48,805 nucleotides of DNA from Allomuricauda sp. (lineage in GTDB: Bacteria > Bacteroidota > Bacteroidia > Flavobacteriales > Flavobacteriaceae): NCBI GenBank assembly GCA_017795045.1, contig CP051244.1:489528-538332 (forward strand). Reading direction: 5' to 3'. The position numbers and the translations under genes were made by a program. Below the pieces are notes generated by a model. That model was not told the origin of the DNA. It ran no database searches and was given only the letters and a program-made list of their open reading frames with translations. This document shows, in pieces, positions 17,495-25,511 of this stretch. The first letter of the stretch is position 1; each line of letters starts with the position of its first letter.

Positions 17495-18700
17495 TCAGAA
17501 CCAAGGGGTATTTTTATACATCTTGGTTTTTGAGGTCCTCTCCCTGTTCTTGACCACCAAATGGTCTTCATTGAACCTTCTAGCCCTATACCCCAACAAA
17601 TGAAAAAACGATCGTGCCATATACCGGGCTATCCGCTGATTCACGACAAGGGTGTCCTTTTGATCGGATTTCCACCGCACCCCGGGCAACTTTGCCAACA
17701 GGTGATCTACCTTAAACCGCCTCAATTCCCGTGAAATCTGCAACCATATTTTAGGAATTACCCGGATAAAGTAAAATCCCTCACTGCCCTGATCTTGGTA
17801 CAGGGGCATAAAAATCTGCTTATGCCTATTGGCCTTCACGATTTCACCGTTGTATACGGCTATTGACTCACCTTTGGGAACATGCTGAAAGTTAATGAAT
17901 CCGGGGTACATTTTAAAATTATCCCCGGGAGCTATTTTATGCTCATGATAAATCTCATAAAACCGCTGCGCCACGGTTCCATTGGTTTGTTTGATATGGT
18001 TGAACAAATCCGCTTGCTCCTTTTCCGAAGCTTGGACCGAAGAAGTCAAATACAGCGAAAACCGAATAAAGTCCGCATGGTTCTGGATGGCTTTTATATC
18101 ATTGTGCTGACCGCTTTCAAAACCCAGTGACACATAACCCAACTCATTGATGTAGCTCAACAAGGCCCCTTCCAAATATTCCTCTATCCCTAAAATTATG
18201 GGCAAAGGATAGTTTGCGGCGTAGTTACGGTTCAGCAGGCTATCGTTCAAAACCATGAAGGGCGTCGTATCACTGGAGGTAGTATGCAGGTCCATAAAAT
18301 AAAAAGGGGGCTTGCCCTCTTCAAGAATCCTGAAAAGTACTTTACGAATTTCCAAGAGTTCTTTCTCCTCATCGGAGCATTCCACCACATCGGAAAAACT
18401 GCTATCCATTCGCTCGGGAGTCCAGATACGGTTAAGGTCCTCCTTTTGGAAGCGTACATTCTTGCCAAGCGCCCCAAGGTTTCCTGCTATGGCGTATATT
18501 TCACCGTTTACTTTGGTCTTTTGAGCACTTATTTCATCCAAAACCTCTTTTAAGGCAAATACTCCCGCAGGTTCATTGCCATGGATTCCCGCAAAGAAGA
18601 CCACTGTGGGACCACTGTCCGTCCCCTTGATATGGTCCATGATTCGGTCCACCTCCAAGGTCTGGCCCAGGGCTTCGCTGTACGCCACGGACTTACTCAT
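17495..18700 (-). CDS. Succinylglutamate desuccinylase/aspartoacylase-family Zn deacylase
   Basis: A 401-residue member of the AstE/AspA branch of the M14-like zinc hydrolases, which cleave N-acyl amino acids. Zinc ligands are visible in GIHGNEPAG (His40, Glu43) and MDLHTT (His139), with DLNR at 88-91. About 75 C-terminal residues after VIPKIWL are rich in Arg and Lys and look like an extra tail. Its ATG overlaps the upstream stop (ATGA), so it is translationally coupled to the GCS2-CBS gene. A shared pathway that forms and breaks an amide is the natural inference. The substrate is unknown. Confidence 0.87.
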   Translation of the reverse strand: MSKSVAYSEALGQTLEVDRIMDHIKGTDSGPTVVFFAGIHGNEPAGVFALKEVLDEISAQKTKVNGEIYAIAGNLGALGKNVRFQKEDLNRIWTPERMDSSFSDVVECSDEEKELLEIRKVLFRILEEGKPPFYFMDLHTTSSDTTPFMVLNDSLLNRNYAANYPLPIILGIEEYLEGALLSYINELGYVSLGFESGQHNDIKAIQNHADFIRFSLYLTSSVQASEKEQADLFNHIKQTNGTVAQRFYEIYHEHKIAPGDNFKMYPGFINFQHVPKGESIAVYNGEIVKANRHKQIFMPLYQDQGSEGFYFIRVIPKIWLQISRELRRFKVDHLLAKLPGVRWKSDQKDTLVVNQRIARYMARSFFHLLGYRARRFNEDHLVVKNRERTSKTKMYKNTPWF

Positions 18701-20541
18701 AAGTCTACTTTACTGATGATTCCTACCAAGCTGCTCCCTTCGCAGACAGGCAAACAACCAATTTGATGGTCTTGCATCATCTTTTTAGCGGTCTCGATCT
18801 CCATCTTTGGCGCCGCGGTAATTACTTTTTTGATCATAATGTCTGAAACCCGGGCCTCGGTTGTATCCAATGTTTTCATTTGGTCGATATGGCTCCATGT
18901 CAACAACCCCACCAATTCACCTTTGGTGTTCTCCACGGGAAGGTGATGAATGTTGTTCCACTGCATAATGGAAAGCGCTAGATTGGCATAGTCATCCCCG
19001 TCTATTTTTAGGAGTCGGGTAGACATGATCTGACCCACCCATCGAAACGATTCCCTTTTCCGTACAATTCCTTGCACCGGTTCCCATTGATGCACAGGAA
19101 TGTTATCTTGTTGCTTTTCAAATTGCGCTTTGGTCAATTGCACCAAGGCACTGTCCAGCTTCATTTGTTTCCGCAATCGCCTAAAATTGTTTATTTGCCA
19201 TTCAGCACCTGTGGGGCCATTTACCCTAGCCTCGATAATTCCTAAAAGCCTATTGATGTCATTCTCATTTATTTGATGCTTTTTTAATCCTTCATGGGCA
19301 ATGGGCAAAAGCTCATTCTTGATCAATTTCTTTAAGGTCATGTTCTTTCCCTGCCAAGAAAACTGGGCCTGCCTTCCATTTCGGGCGGCTACTATAAAAT
19401 TCTGACGCACTTCTTTAAAATCCATAACATCGGGTAAATCGTCATATGCCTTGGGCCTACCTTCCATCAATCCGACCCAGAAAGCAAAATTGGCCATTTG
19501 ATCGATCATTGAAGGTCCTGCTGGAATGTATCTGTTCTCTATGCGAACATGGGGTTTGCCATTGCCTACGCCATAACAAGGACGGTTCCAGCGGTATACG
19601 GTCCCGTTGAACAGGTTCAACGCCTCAAGCTTGGGTATTTTGCCTTCCTCCAAGAGTTGCAGTGCACTTTTCCCAATCGGTTTGGTAAGAACAATACGAT
19701 GCGTGGAAATATCCTCCTTAAAGATGTTGACCACCGAGCCTTTTTGCCAATGTTCCCCAAACCCTACCCGGGCCACTTGCTCCTTCACGGCATGGGACCA
19801 CTTTCGGGTATCCAAACTCTGCTGAAAAAGGGCGATTCGGGTTTCCTTCCAAAGTTCCTTGCCCAAAAGAAGGGGAGAATTACAAGATACTCCCAATACG
19901 GGACCGGCAATGGCCTGCGACCAATTGTAGCTTTTGATGAAATCCTCAGGGGCCACCTGCAAATGCAATTGAAAACTGGTGTTACAGGCTTCAAACAACA
20001 CCGAATCATGATGGATGGACAGTTCATCCACTCCCCTGATCCTTACACTGAAATCATCGCCCCGCCACATCTTTAAGGTATCATTGAGCTTATAGTATCT
20101 GGGGATAGGCGTCATGTAATCCATACCAAGCTCTTCTTTACTAATGGTAGGAAGTATTCCCGTGAGTACAACCTTGCTCCGATGCTTTTCGGATGCTGCC
20201 TTGGCCTTATCCAAAAGTTGGCCCAACTGCTTTTCCACTTTCTGAAAGCACTCCTTCTCCAAAGGAAATGGGTCGAGGTTGGCCTCCAAATTATAGTTCG
20301 CCAACTCCGTGGTAAAATGTGGATCATCTATGGTCTCAATGATTTCAAGCGATTTTGGGGAGGGTCTAAATTCATCATCCACCAAGCACATTTCCTGTTC
20401 CGCACCGATCCGTACCACATCATCTTCCACCAGTCCCCGTTCCAAGAGAATTTCGAGAGCCTTAACATCATCAATCAAATGCCGAACGAAGGCCTTCCGC
20501 TCTTCGCTGTCAAATACACTTTTGCTGATATGCTCTCCCAT
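18697..20541 (-). CDS. GCS2 (carboxylate-amine ligase) domain fused to a CBS pair
   Basis: A 614-residue protein. Residues about 40-430 resemble the GCS2 glutamate-cysteine-ligase-like family (RIGAEQEMCLVD, then LPTISKEELG, SIHHDSVLFEACNTSFQLHLQ, and GKPHVRIENRYIPAGPS), a glutamine-synthetase-like fold that makes ATP-dependent amide bonds. The last ~115 residues form two CBS motifs (VGQIMSTRLLKIDGDDY... and VSDIMIKKVITAAP...) that in other proteins bind adenine nucleotides. The fusion suggests an amide ligase controlled by energy charge. It is coupled to an AstE-like deacylase and has an FNR-type promoter. Confidence 0.85.
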   Translation of the reverse strand: MGEHISKSVFDSEERKAFVRHLIDDVKALEILLERGLVEDDVVRIGAEQEMCLVDDEFRPSPKSLEIIETIDDPHFTTELANYNLEANLDPFPLEKECFQKVEKQLGQLLDKAKAASEKHRSKVVLTGILPTISKEELGMDYMTPIPRYYKLNDTLKMWRGDDFSVRIRGVDELSIHHDSVLFEACNTSFQLHLQVAPEDFIKSYNWSQAIAGPVLGVSCNSPLLLGKELWKETRIALFQQSLDTRKWSHAVKEQVARVGFGEHWQKGSVVNIFKEDISTHRIVLTKPIGKSALQLLEEGKIPKLEALNLFNGTVYRWNRPCYGVGNGKPHVRIENRYIPAGPSMIDQMANFAFWVGLMEGRPKAYDDLPDVMDFKEVRQNFIVAARNGRQAQFSWQGKNMTLKKLIKNELLPIAHEGLKKHQINENDINRLLGIIEARVNGPTGAEWQINNFRRLRKQMKLDSALVQLTKAQFEKQQDNIPVHQWEPVQGIVRKRESFRWVGQIMSTRLLKIDGDDYANLALSIMQWNNIHHLPVENTKGELVGLLTWSHIDQMKTLDTTEARVSDIMIKKVITAAPKMEIETAKKMMQDHQIGCLPVCEGSSLVGIISKVDL

Positions 20542-20572
20542 TACACTGAAAATTAACTCCTTCCGGATTCCC

Positions 20573-20615
20573 TAAAACTACAAAGGCCATAACGCACAAA
20601 ATATGATGGTTGTCA
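20573..20615 (-). promoter_or_regulatory. FNR-type promoter of the GCS2-CBS operon
   Basis: Dyad TGATGGTTGTCA (20604-20615), centre 20609.5. The -7 box TAGTTTTA (20573-20580) matches TAnnTTTG at 5 of 6 defined bases and starts 29.5 bp from the centre. A second dyad 33 bp away faces hemN. Confidence 0.76.
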
Positions 20616-20636
20616 TGTTGGGATTTGGGGACAGAC

Positions 20637-20679
20637 TGACATTTATCATGTTTTATCCCAAGGAGCACTTCTAATTTTG
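20637..20679 (+). promoter_or_regulatory. FNR-type promoter of hemN-USP
   Basis: Dyad TGACATTTATCA (20637-20648), centre 20642.5, and a perfect -7 box TAATTTTG (20672-20679) starting 29.5 bp downstream of the centre. The predicted leader to the hemN ATG is about 21 nt. Confidence 0.84.
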
Positions 20680-20704
20680 ACCTATAATCCAAAGGTATGT
20701 AGTT

Positions 20705-22063
20705 ATGTGTGAATTAGTTCAGAAGTATAATGTCCCCGGCCCCAGATACACCAGTTACCCCACGGTACCGTATTGGGATTTGGAGAGTTTTTCGGGCAAA
20801 AAATGGAAATCCAGCGTATTGAAGGCATTCCAAGAAAACCCTGAGGAAGGGATAAGCCTGTATATACACCTCCCCTTTTGTGAAAGCCTGTGCACCTTCT
20901 GCGGATGCCATAAACGCATCACCAAAAGACATGAAGTGGAATTGCCCTATATCAAATCGGTTTTAAAGGAATGGCAGTTGTATGTTGAACTTCTTGGAAC
21001 CAAACCGACCATAAAAGAATTGCACTTGGGTGGAGGCACACCTACATTTTTTTCACCCGAACATCTGACCCAATTGGTCAAAGGCATTCTTTCACAGGCC
21101 AAAAAAGCAGCAGATGCCCAATTTAGTTTTGAGGGACATCCCAACAATACCACAAAAGCACATCTACAGGCCCTTTTTGATGTAGGGTTCAGAAGGGTCT
21201 GCTACGGTGTGCAGGATTACAACCTAACCGTGCAAAGGGCCATCAACAGGATCCAGCCTTTTGAAAATGTAAAGAACGTGACCGACTGGGCCCGGGAAAT
21301 TGGCTATACCTCAGTAGGCCACGATATCATATACGGCCTTCCCTTTCAGGACTGTGCCCATGTGGAAGAGACCATCATTAAAACCAAGGCCTTACAACCT
21401 GATAGGATTGCCTTTTACAGCTATGCCCACGTGCCTTGGCTGAAAGGCAATGGACAGCGGGGCTATAAAGAGGAAGACCTGCCTTCATCCGTGGAGAAAA
21501 AAGCACAATACGAAATGGGCAAAAGAATGCTCACGGAGTTTGGATACAAAGATGTGGGCATGGATCACTTTGCCCTCGCTACGGACAATTTGTATACCGC
21601 CCTTACCAACGGCACCCTGCATAGAAACTTTATGGGCTACACCCCTTCCAAGACCAAATTAATGATTGGCCTAGGGGTTTCCAGCATCAGTGATAGCTGG
21701 TACGGATTTGCCCAAAATGTAAAAAGTGTTGAGGAGTACCAACATTTGGTATCCCACGGACTTATCCCTATTTTTAGGGGACATATCCTTAACCAAGAGG
21801 ACGAGATTGTGAGACAGCATATCCTTAACCTTATGTGCCAGTTTGAGACCTCTTGGACCAAGGAGGAAGAAGAAGTGGTCGATTTCAAAAAAATCATTGG
21901 AAACCTGATGGAAATGGATGCTGACGGACTTATTGAAATCGGAAAAAACAGTATCCAAGTAACCCCAAAAGGACGACCCTTTATACGGAACATCAGCATG
22001 GCATTTGATGTAAAACTACACCGAAAACAGCCAGATACCCGAGTATTTTCCATGACCGTTTAA
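20705..22063 (+). CDS. hemN: Oxygen-independent coproporphyrinogen III oxidase
   Basis: A 452-residue radical-SAM enzyme that decarboxylates coproporphyrinogen III to protoporphyrinogen IX without oxygen, giving haem for cbb3 oxidase when oxygen is low. PGPRYTSYPT (11-20) is the HemN N-terminal signature. The 4Fe-4S site is Cys59, Cys63, Cys66, with a further Cys68 as in true HemN. ELHLGGGTPTFFS (the SAM-binding GGGTP) is near 105, and the C-terminal HemN domain is present. Length is normal. It is followed after 16 bp by a USP gene. Confidence 0.95.
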   Translation: MCELVQKYNVPGPRYTSYPTVPYWDLESFSGKKWKSSVLKAFQENPEEGISLYIHLPFCESLCTFCGCHKRITKRHEVELPYIKSVLKEWQLYVELLGTKPTIKELHLGGGTPTFFSPEHLTQLVKGILSQAKKAADAQFSFEGHPNNTTKAHLQALFDVGFRRVCYGVQDYNLTVQRAINRIQPFENVKNVTDWAREIGYTSVGHDIIYGLPFQDCAHVEETIIKTKALQPDRIAFYSYAHVPWLKGNGQRGYKEEDLPSSVEKKAQYEMGKRMLTEFGYKDVGMDHFALATDNLYTALTNGTLHRNFMGYTPSKTKLMIGLGVSSISDSWYGFAQNVKSVEEYQHLVSHGLIPIFRGHILNQEDEIVRQHILNLMCQFETSWTKEEEEVVDFKKIIGNLMEMDADGLIEIGKNSIQVTPKGRPFIRNISMAFDVKLHRKQPDTRVFSMTV

Positions 22064-22079
22064 CCTAAAAAAGAAAAAA

Positions 22080-22901
22080 ATGAAAAGCATAATCGTACCC
22101 ATTGATTTTTCAAAACAGTCCGAGCGGGCACTCAAAGTAGCGGCCTCCCTCGCAAAGAAAAACGACGCAGAGCTATTGGTGCTGCATATGTTGGAACTAT
22201 CCCCGGCCCTTATGACCGAATCCGGCTATATTTCCCAGGAACAGGTGGTCCATTTGATCAAAATAGGGGAGAAAAGGTTCGCCGAGTTCTTGGACAAACC
22301 CTATTTGAAGGGCGTTAAGGTCGTACCCGTGATCAAACATTACAAAGTTTTCAGCGAGGTGAACGAAGTCGCCGAAAAACACAATGCGGACCTCATCGTT
22401 ATGGGATCGCACGGTACAGACGGTCTGGAAGAAATCTTTATCGGCTCCAATACGGAACGGGTAGTACGTACCGCTAATGTACCTGTTCTTGTCATCAAAG
22501 GCGAGGTTGAGGAGTTCCGCGCAGAGCGATTTGTCTTTGCCTGTGATTTTGCCGAGGAAAGTATTCCCGTGGTAAAAAAGGCCGCGGAAATGGCAAAATT
22601 GCTCAAATCCGAGCTTCTCTTGGTCTATGTAAACACACCCGGTGATGAGTTCCTGAGCACAGATGATGCCTATGCCAAAATCACCAAATTCCTTAAAGAA
22701 GCCAATTTGGGACTTCAGGTAGAGATCCACGATGACTACACCGTAGAAAAAGGGGTACTCAATTATAGTGAAAAGGTCTGTGCCGATTTGGTGGGCATCC
22801 CAACCCATGGAAGAAGAGGGCTTTCCCATTTCTTTATGGGAAGTATTGGAGAGGATATCGCCAACCATTCCAAAGCCCCCGTCATGACCTTTAAAATCTA
22901 A
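22080..22901 (+). CDS. Tandem universal stress protein (2 of 3)
   Basis: A 273-residue protein with two UspA domains. Domain 1 (IIVPIDFSKQSERAL at 4-18) contains the nucleotide-loop motif MGSHGTDGLEEIFIGSNTER near 105-124, matching G-2x-G-9x-G-S/T. Domain 2 ends PTHGRRGLSHFFMGSIGED, again a good ATP loop. Both domains therefore look able to bind nucleotide. It is the second gene of the hemN operon and shares its FNR-type promoter, and a strong terminator follows. Confidence 0.9.
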   Translation: MKSIIVPIDFSKQSERALKVAASLAKKNDAELLVLHMLELSPALMTESGYISQEQVVHLIKIGEKRFAEFLDKPYLKGVKVVPVIKHYKVFSEVNEVAEKHNADLIVMGSHGTDGLEEIFIGSNTERVVRTANVPVLVIKGEVEEFRAERFVFACDFAEESIPVVKKAAEMAKLLKSELLLVYVNTPGDEFLSTDDAYAKITKFLKEANLGLQVEIHDDYTVEKGVLNYSEKVCADLVGIPTHGRRGLSHFFMGSIGEDIANHSKAPVMTFKI

Positions 22902-22921
22902 CCGATTACATCACATAATTC

Positions 22922-22960
22922 CAAAAAAAAGAGGCTGATAAATTCAGCCTCTTTTTTTTA
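22922..22960. terminator. Bidirectional intrinsic terminator
   Basis: Eight A, then GAGGCTGA-TAAAT-TCAGCCTC, then nine T: an 8-bp GC-rich stem flanked by A- and T-tracts, so it works on both strands. It ends the hemN-USP operon (plus) and the CoA-hydrolase gene (minus), which converge here. Confidence 0.95.
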
Positions 22961-22973
22961 TGGGGTTCCATGA

Positions 22974-24242
22974 TCATCCATTAAACCGTTCGTATGCTGC
23001 CTTCTCCAATGCCTCCCTATGGTCTGGATGGGCAATGGAAATCAAGGCCTGTGCCCGTTGTTTCAAATTTTTACCATAGAGGTTCACCACCCCATGCTCC
23101 GTGGCCACATAATGTACGTGGGCCCGTGTGGTGGTCACTCCAGCTCCCTGCTTCAGGTAGGGCACAATCTTGGAAACCCCTTTATTTGTAATTGAGGGCA
23201 TGGCAAAAATGGGTTTCCCCCCATCTGAAAGTGAAGCCCCCCGAATAAAATCCATTTGTCCTCCTACCCCGGAAAATTGTCTGCTTCCAATGGTATCTGC
23301 ACAAATCTGTCCAGTAATATCAATCTCAATGGCACTGTTGATCGCTGTAACTTTTGGGTTCTTTCTGATTACGGCCGTGTCATTGGTATAGGCTGCCTCC
23401 TTAAAGTGGCACAAGGGATTGTCATCGATAAAATCATACAATTTCCTGGACCCCACGGCAAAACAGCTTACCACCTTGCCTTGTTTCACCTTTTTCTCCT
23501 CTCCCGTAACAATGCCTTGCTCTATTAGGGGCAAAACCCCATCGGAAAACATTTCGGTATGGATTCCCAATCGCTTATGATTACCCAGTTTGGACAACAC
23601 GGCATTGGGAATGTTCCCTATCCCCATCTGCAAGGTGGCCCCATCTTCAATCAAAGAAGCCACATGCCCCCCTATTTGAAGCTCCAAGCCTGAAATCTTT
23701 GTTTGTTCATGCTCATGGATGGGTTGGTCCACCTCAACGGCCTGATCAATTTGGCTGATATGGATAATACCATCCCCATGCGTCCTAGGTACTCTTGGAT
23801 TGATCTGCGCCACCACTTTTTTGGCCATTTCAATGGCGGGAAGGGTCACATCCACCGAAACCCCCAAAGAACAATATCCATGCTTGTCCGGCGGGGAAAC
23901 CTGAATGAAGGCCACATCCAAATCGATGATATTCCTTCGGAACAACAAGTGGATCTCACTAAGGAAAATTGGGACATAATCCCCTTTAAAACCATTGACA
24001 AAGTTGCGGACATTACCTCCTACAAAAAGGCTGTTCAACCGAAAACTTTCATTGCAGGGGGCTTGGGTATACCTAGCCTCCCCTTCGGTATGGATGGACA
24101 CTATTTCTACATCCTTGAGCTCTTCGTATCTATCGCAAAGGGCATCAATAAGTACATTGGGGGTCATGGCCGCTCCTTGAAAAAATACCTTGTTCCCCGA
24201 TTTTATGATCTGTACCGCTTCTTCTGCAGATGTTATCTTCAT
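22974..24242 (-). CDS. Acetyl-CoA hydrolase/CoA-transferase family protein
   Basis: A 422-residue family I CoA-transferase-like enzyme similar to acetyl-CoA hydrolase, succinyl-CoA:acetate and 4-hydroxybutyrate CoA-transferases. The likely catalytic Glu is in the segment NSAIEIDITGQI near 295, and the glycine-rich CoA loop is GVGGQMDFIRGA near 325. In this setting it could make acetate or succinate during low-oxygen growth; that is inference. It lies 67 bp downstream of the TauE-like gene, past a hairpin, so it may get partial read-through from the cco operon. Confidence 0.87.
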   Translation of the reverse strand: MKITSAEEAVQIIKSGNKVFFQGAAMTPNVLIDALCDRYEELKDVEIVSIHTEGEARYTQAPCNESFRLNSLFVGGNVRNFVNGFKGDYVPIFLSEIHLLFRRNIIDLDVAFIQVSPPDKHGYCSLGVSVDVTLPAIEMAKKVVAQINPRVPRTHGDGIIHISQIDQAVEVDQPIHEHEQTKISGLELQIGGHVASLIEDGATLQMGIGNIPNAVLSKLGNHKRLGIHTEMFSDGVLPLIEQGIVTGEEKKVKQGKVVSCFAVGSRKLYDFIDDNPLCHFKEAAYTNDTAVIRKNPKVTAINSAIEIDITGQICADTIGSRQFSGVGGQMDFIRGASLSDGGKPIFAMPSITNKGVSKIVPYLKQGAGVTTTRAHVHYVATEHGVVNLYGKNLKQRAQALISIAHPDHREALEKAAYERFNG

Positions 24243-24257
24243 ATGATTGATTTATTA

Positions 24258-24280
24258 GGTTGGACAATTCTTGCCCAACC
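24258..24280 (-). terminator. Strong hairpin between the TauE-like and CoA-transferase genes
   Basis: On the minus strand GGTTGGGCAA-GAA-TTGTCCAACC makes a 10-bp stem (one G-U) with a 3-nt loop. No T-run follows (TAATAAATC), so it is better seen as an RNA-processing, stabilising or partial termination element at the end of the cco operon than as a classic terminator. Confidence 0.5.
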
Positions 24281-24309
24281 AAATTCTTATTCTTTATTGT
24301 TCTATGGAT

Positions 24310-25020
24310 TTAAGGCTGATGGCACTCTATGGTGGCCGAAGCCAAGTTGGTGGGCACTGGCTTGGGGGAAACATAGGGAATGCCCAGCCCTAGTCCACGG
24401 ATGATAAAAAGTACCCCTATGATCACCACAAATACCGGAATCAACTTTTGCACACGAAACTTGAACGAGTTTCCCATCCATCCTTTGGAAAAGACCACCA
24501 GACTCATCAAGGGCACAGTACCCAGTCCGAACAAGACCATGTACAGCCCACCTTGCAACGGACTTCCCAATGCAATGGCGCCCAATACGGCCATGTAGAC
24601 CAATCCACAGGGTAAAAAACCATTTAGGAAACCTATGGTCAGAAAAGCATCGGGGGTCTTTTTCTTGAGTTCCGCACCCAACTTTGCTTTTACCTTGCCC
24701 AATAAGGAGTAGATAGGCCGTAAAAACTTATGCCCATTGAGATATCTTCCTGGAATCAGGACCAACAAAATCATGATGGCGCCTATGGCGATGGATAATT
24801 TTTGCTGCATACCAAACAGGGACAGTCCCTTGCCCAAAACCCCAAAGAGCATTCCAATGACCCCATAGGCCATGAGCCTTCCTGCATGGTAAATGGACAG
24901 TTGAGCTGTTTTCTTAACCGTGTTCTGCTGGTCCAAGGGCAACATAAAAGCTATGGGGCCGCACATGCCCAAGCAGTGCAGACTTCCCAACAACCCCAAT
25001 ACCAATGCAGATGACAACAT
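24310..25020 (-). CDS. TauE/SafE- or DsbD-like membrane protein of the cbb3 cluster
   Basis: A 236-residue inner-membrane protein with about six or seven helices. It carries GSLHCLGMCGP (about 12-22) and a matching GFLNGFLPCGLVY (about 129-141), the paired Cys/Pro-Cys motifs of the cytochrome-c-biogenesis transmembrane (DsbD_2/UreH-like) family. Such genes sit at the end of cco clusters in many bacteria and are thought to help with metal or thiol supply to the oxidase. It starts 3 bp after ccoH. Confidence 0.82.
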   Translation of the reverse strand: MLSSALVLGLLGSLHCLGMCGPIAFMLPLDQQNTVKKTAQLSIYHAGRLMAYGVIGMLFGVLGKGLSLFGMQQKLSIAIGAIMILLVLIPGRYLNGHKFLRPIYSLLGKVKAKLGAELKKKTPDAFLTIGFLNGFLPCGLVYMAVLGAIALGSPLQGGLYMVLFGLGTVPLMSLVVFSKGWMGNSFKFRVQKLIPVFVVIIGVLFIIRGLGLGIPYVSPKPVPTNLASATIECHQP

Positions 25021-25023
25021 AGC

Positions 25024-25470
25024 TTAATAGACCAGTTTCTGTTTATGAAAAAAGGTGTCACCCTGGTACTGCCAATTTACGGTAATGTCCCATCGACCGC
25101 CCACCAAGCTGTTGTCAGGTATGAGCAAATGTGTTTTGGACAAACTTATGGGAAAGTCAGTATCCAAACGCTTGTTGGACGGTCTGTACAAGGACACTTT
25201 TCCTGTTATCTTTTGGGGGTCGAACTGCTCGGGAAAGAAAATCACAACCCCTTCAGGTGATTTTTCCACCCGTAGGACGGCATCCATTTGCTGAGCTGTT
25301 TTGGAAGCATCGATATCTTGCTGATAGCTAAGTTCTTTTTTGTAGTATTCCTCCGTGACCAGATCATGGTTGACCCTATCATCGGTACTCATCCGAAATA
25401 CAAAGTATAGGATGAAAGTGATAAACCCTATAAAAGCCAATACAATTCCAGTTCCCCAATTTATCTTCAT
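25024..25470 (-). CDS. ccoH: FixH/CcoH cbb3 assembly protein
   Basis: A 148-residue protein with one N-terminal membrane helix (GIVLAFIGFITFILYFVF, about 7-24) and an Ig-like periplasmic domain. HDLVTEEYYKKELSYQQDID (about 35-54) is the FixH family signature. CcoH stabilises the assembled oxidase and works with the CcoI copper route. It lies 41 bp after ccoG. Confidence 0.92.
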   Translation of the reverse strand: MKINWGTGIVLAFIGFITFILYFVFRMSTDDRVNHDLVTEEYYKKELSYQQDIDASKTAQQMDAVLRVEKSPEGVVIFFPEQFDPQKITGKVSLYRPSNKRLDTDFPISLSKTHLLIPDNSLVGGRWDITVNWQYQGDTFFHKQKLVY

Positions 25471-25511
25471 CTTTTTATCCTTTTAGGCTTACTATTCTAT
25501 TCAACAACTCC

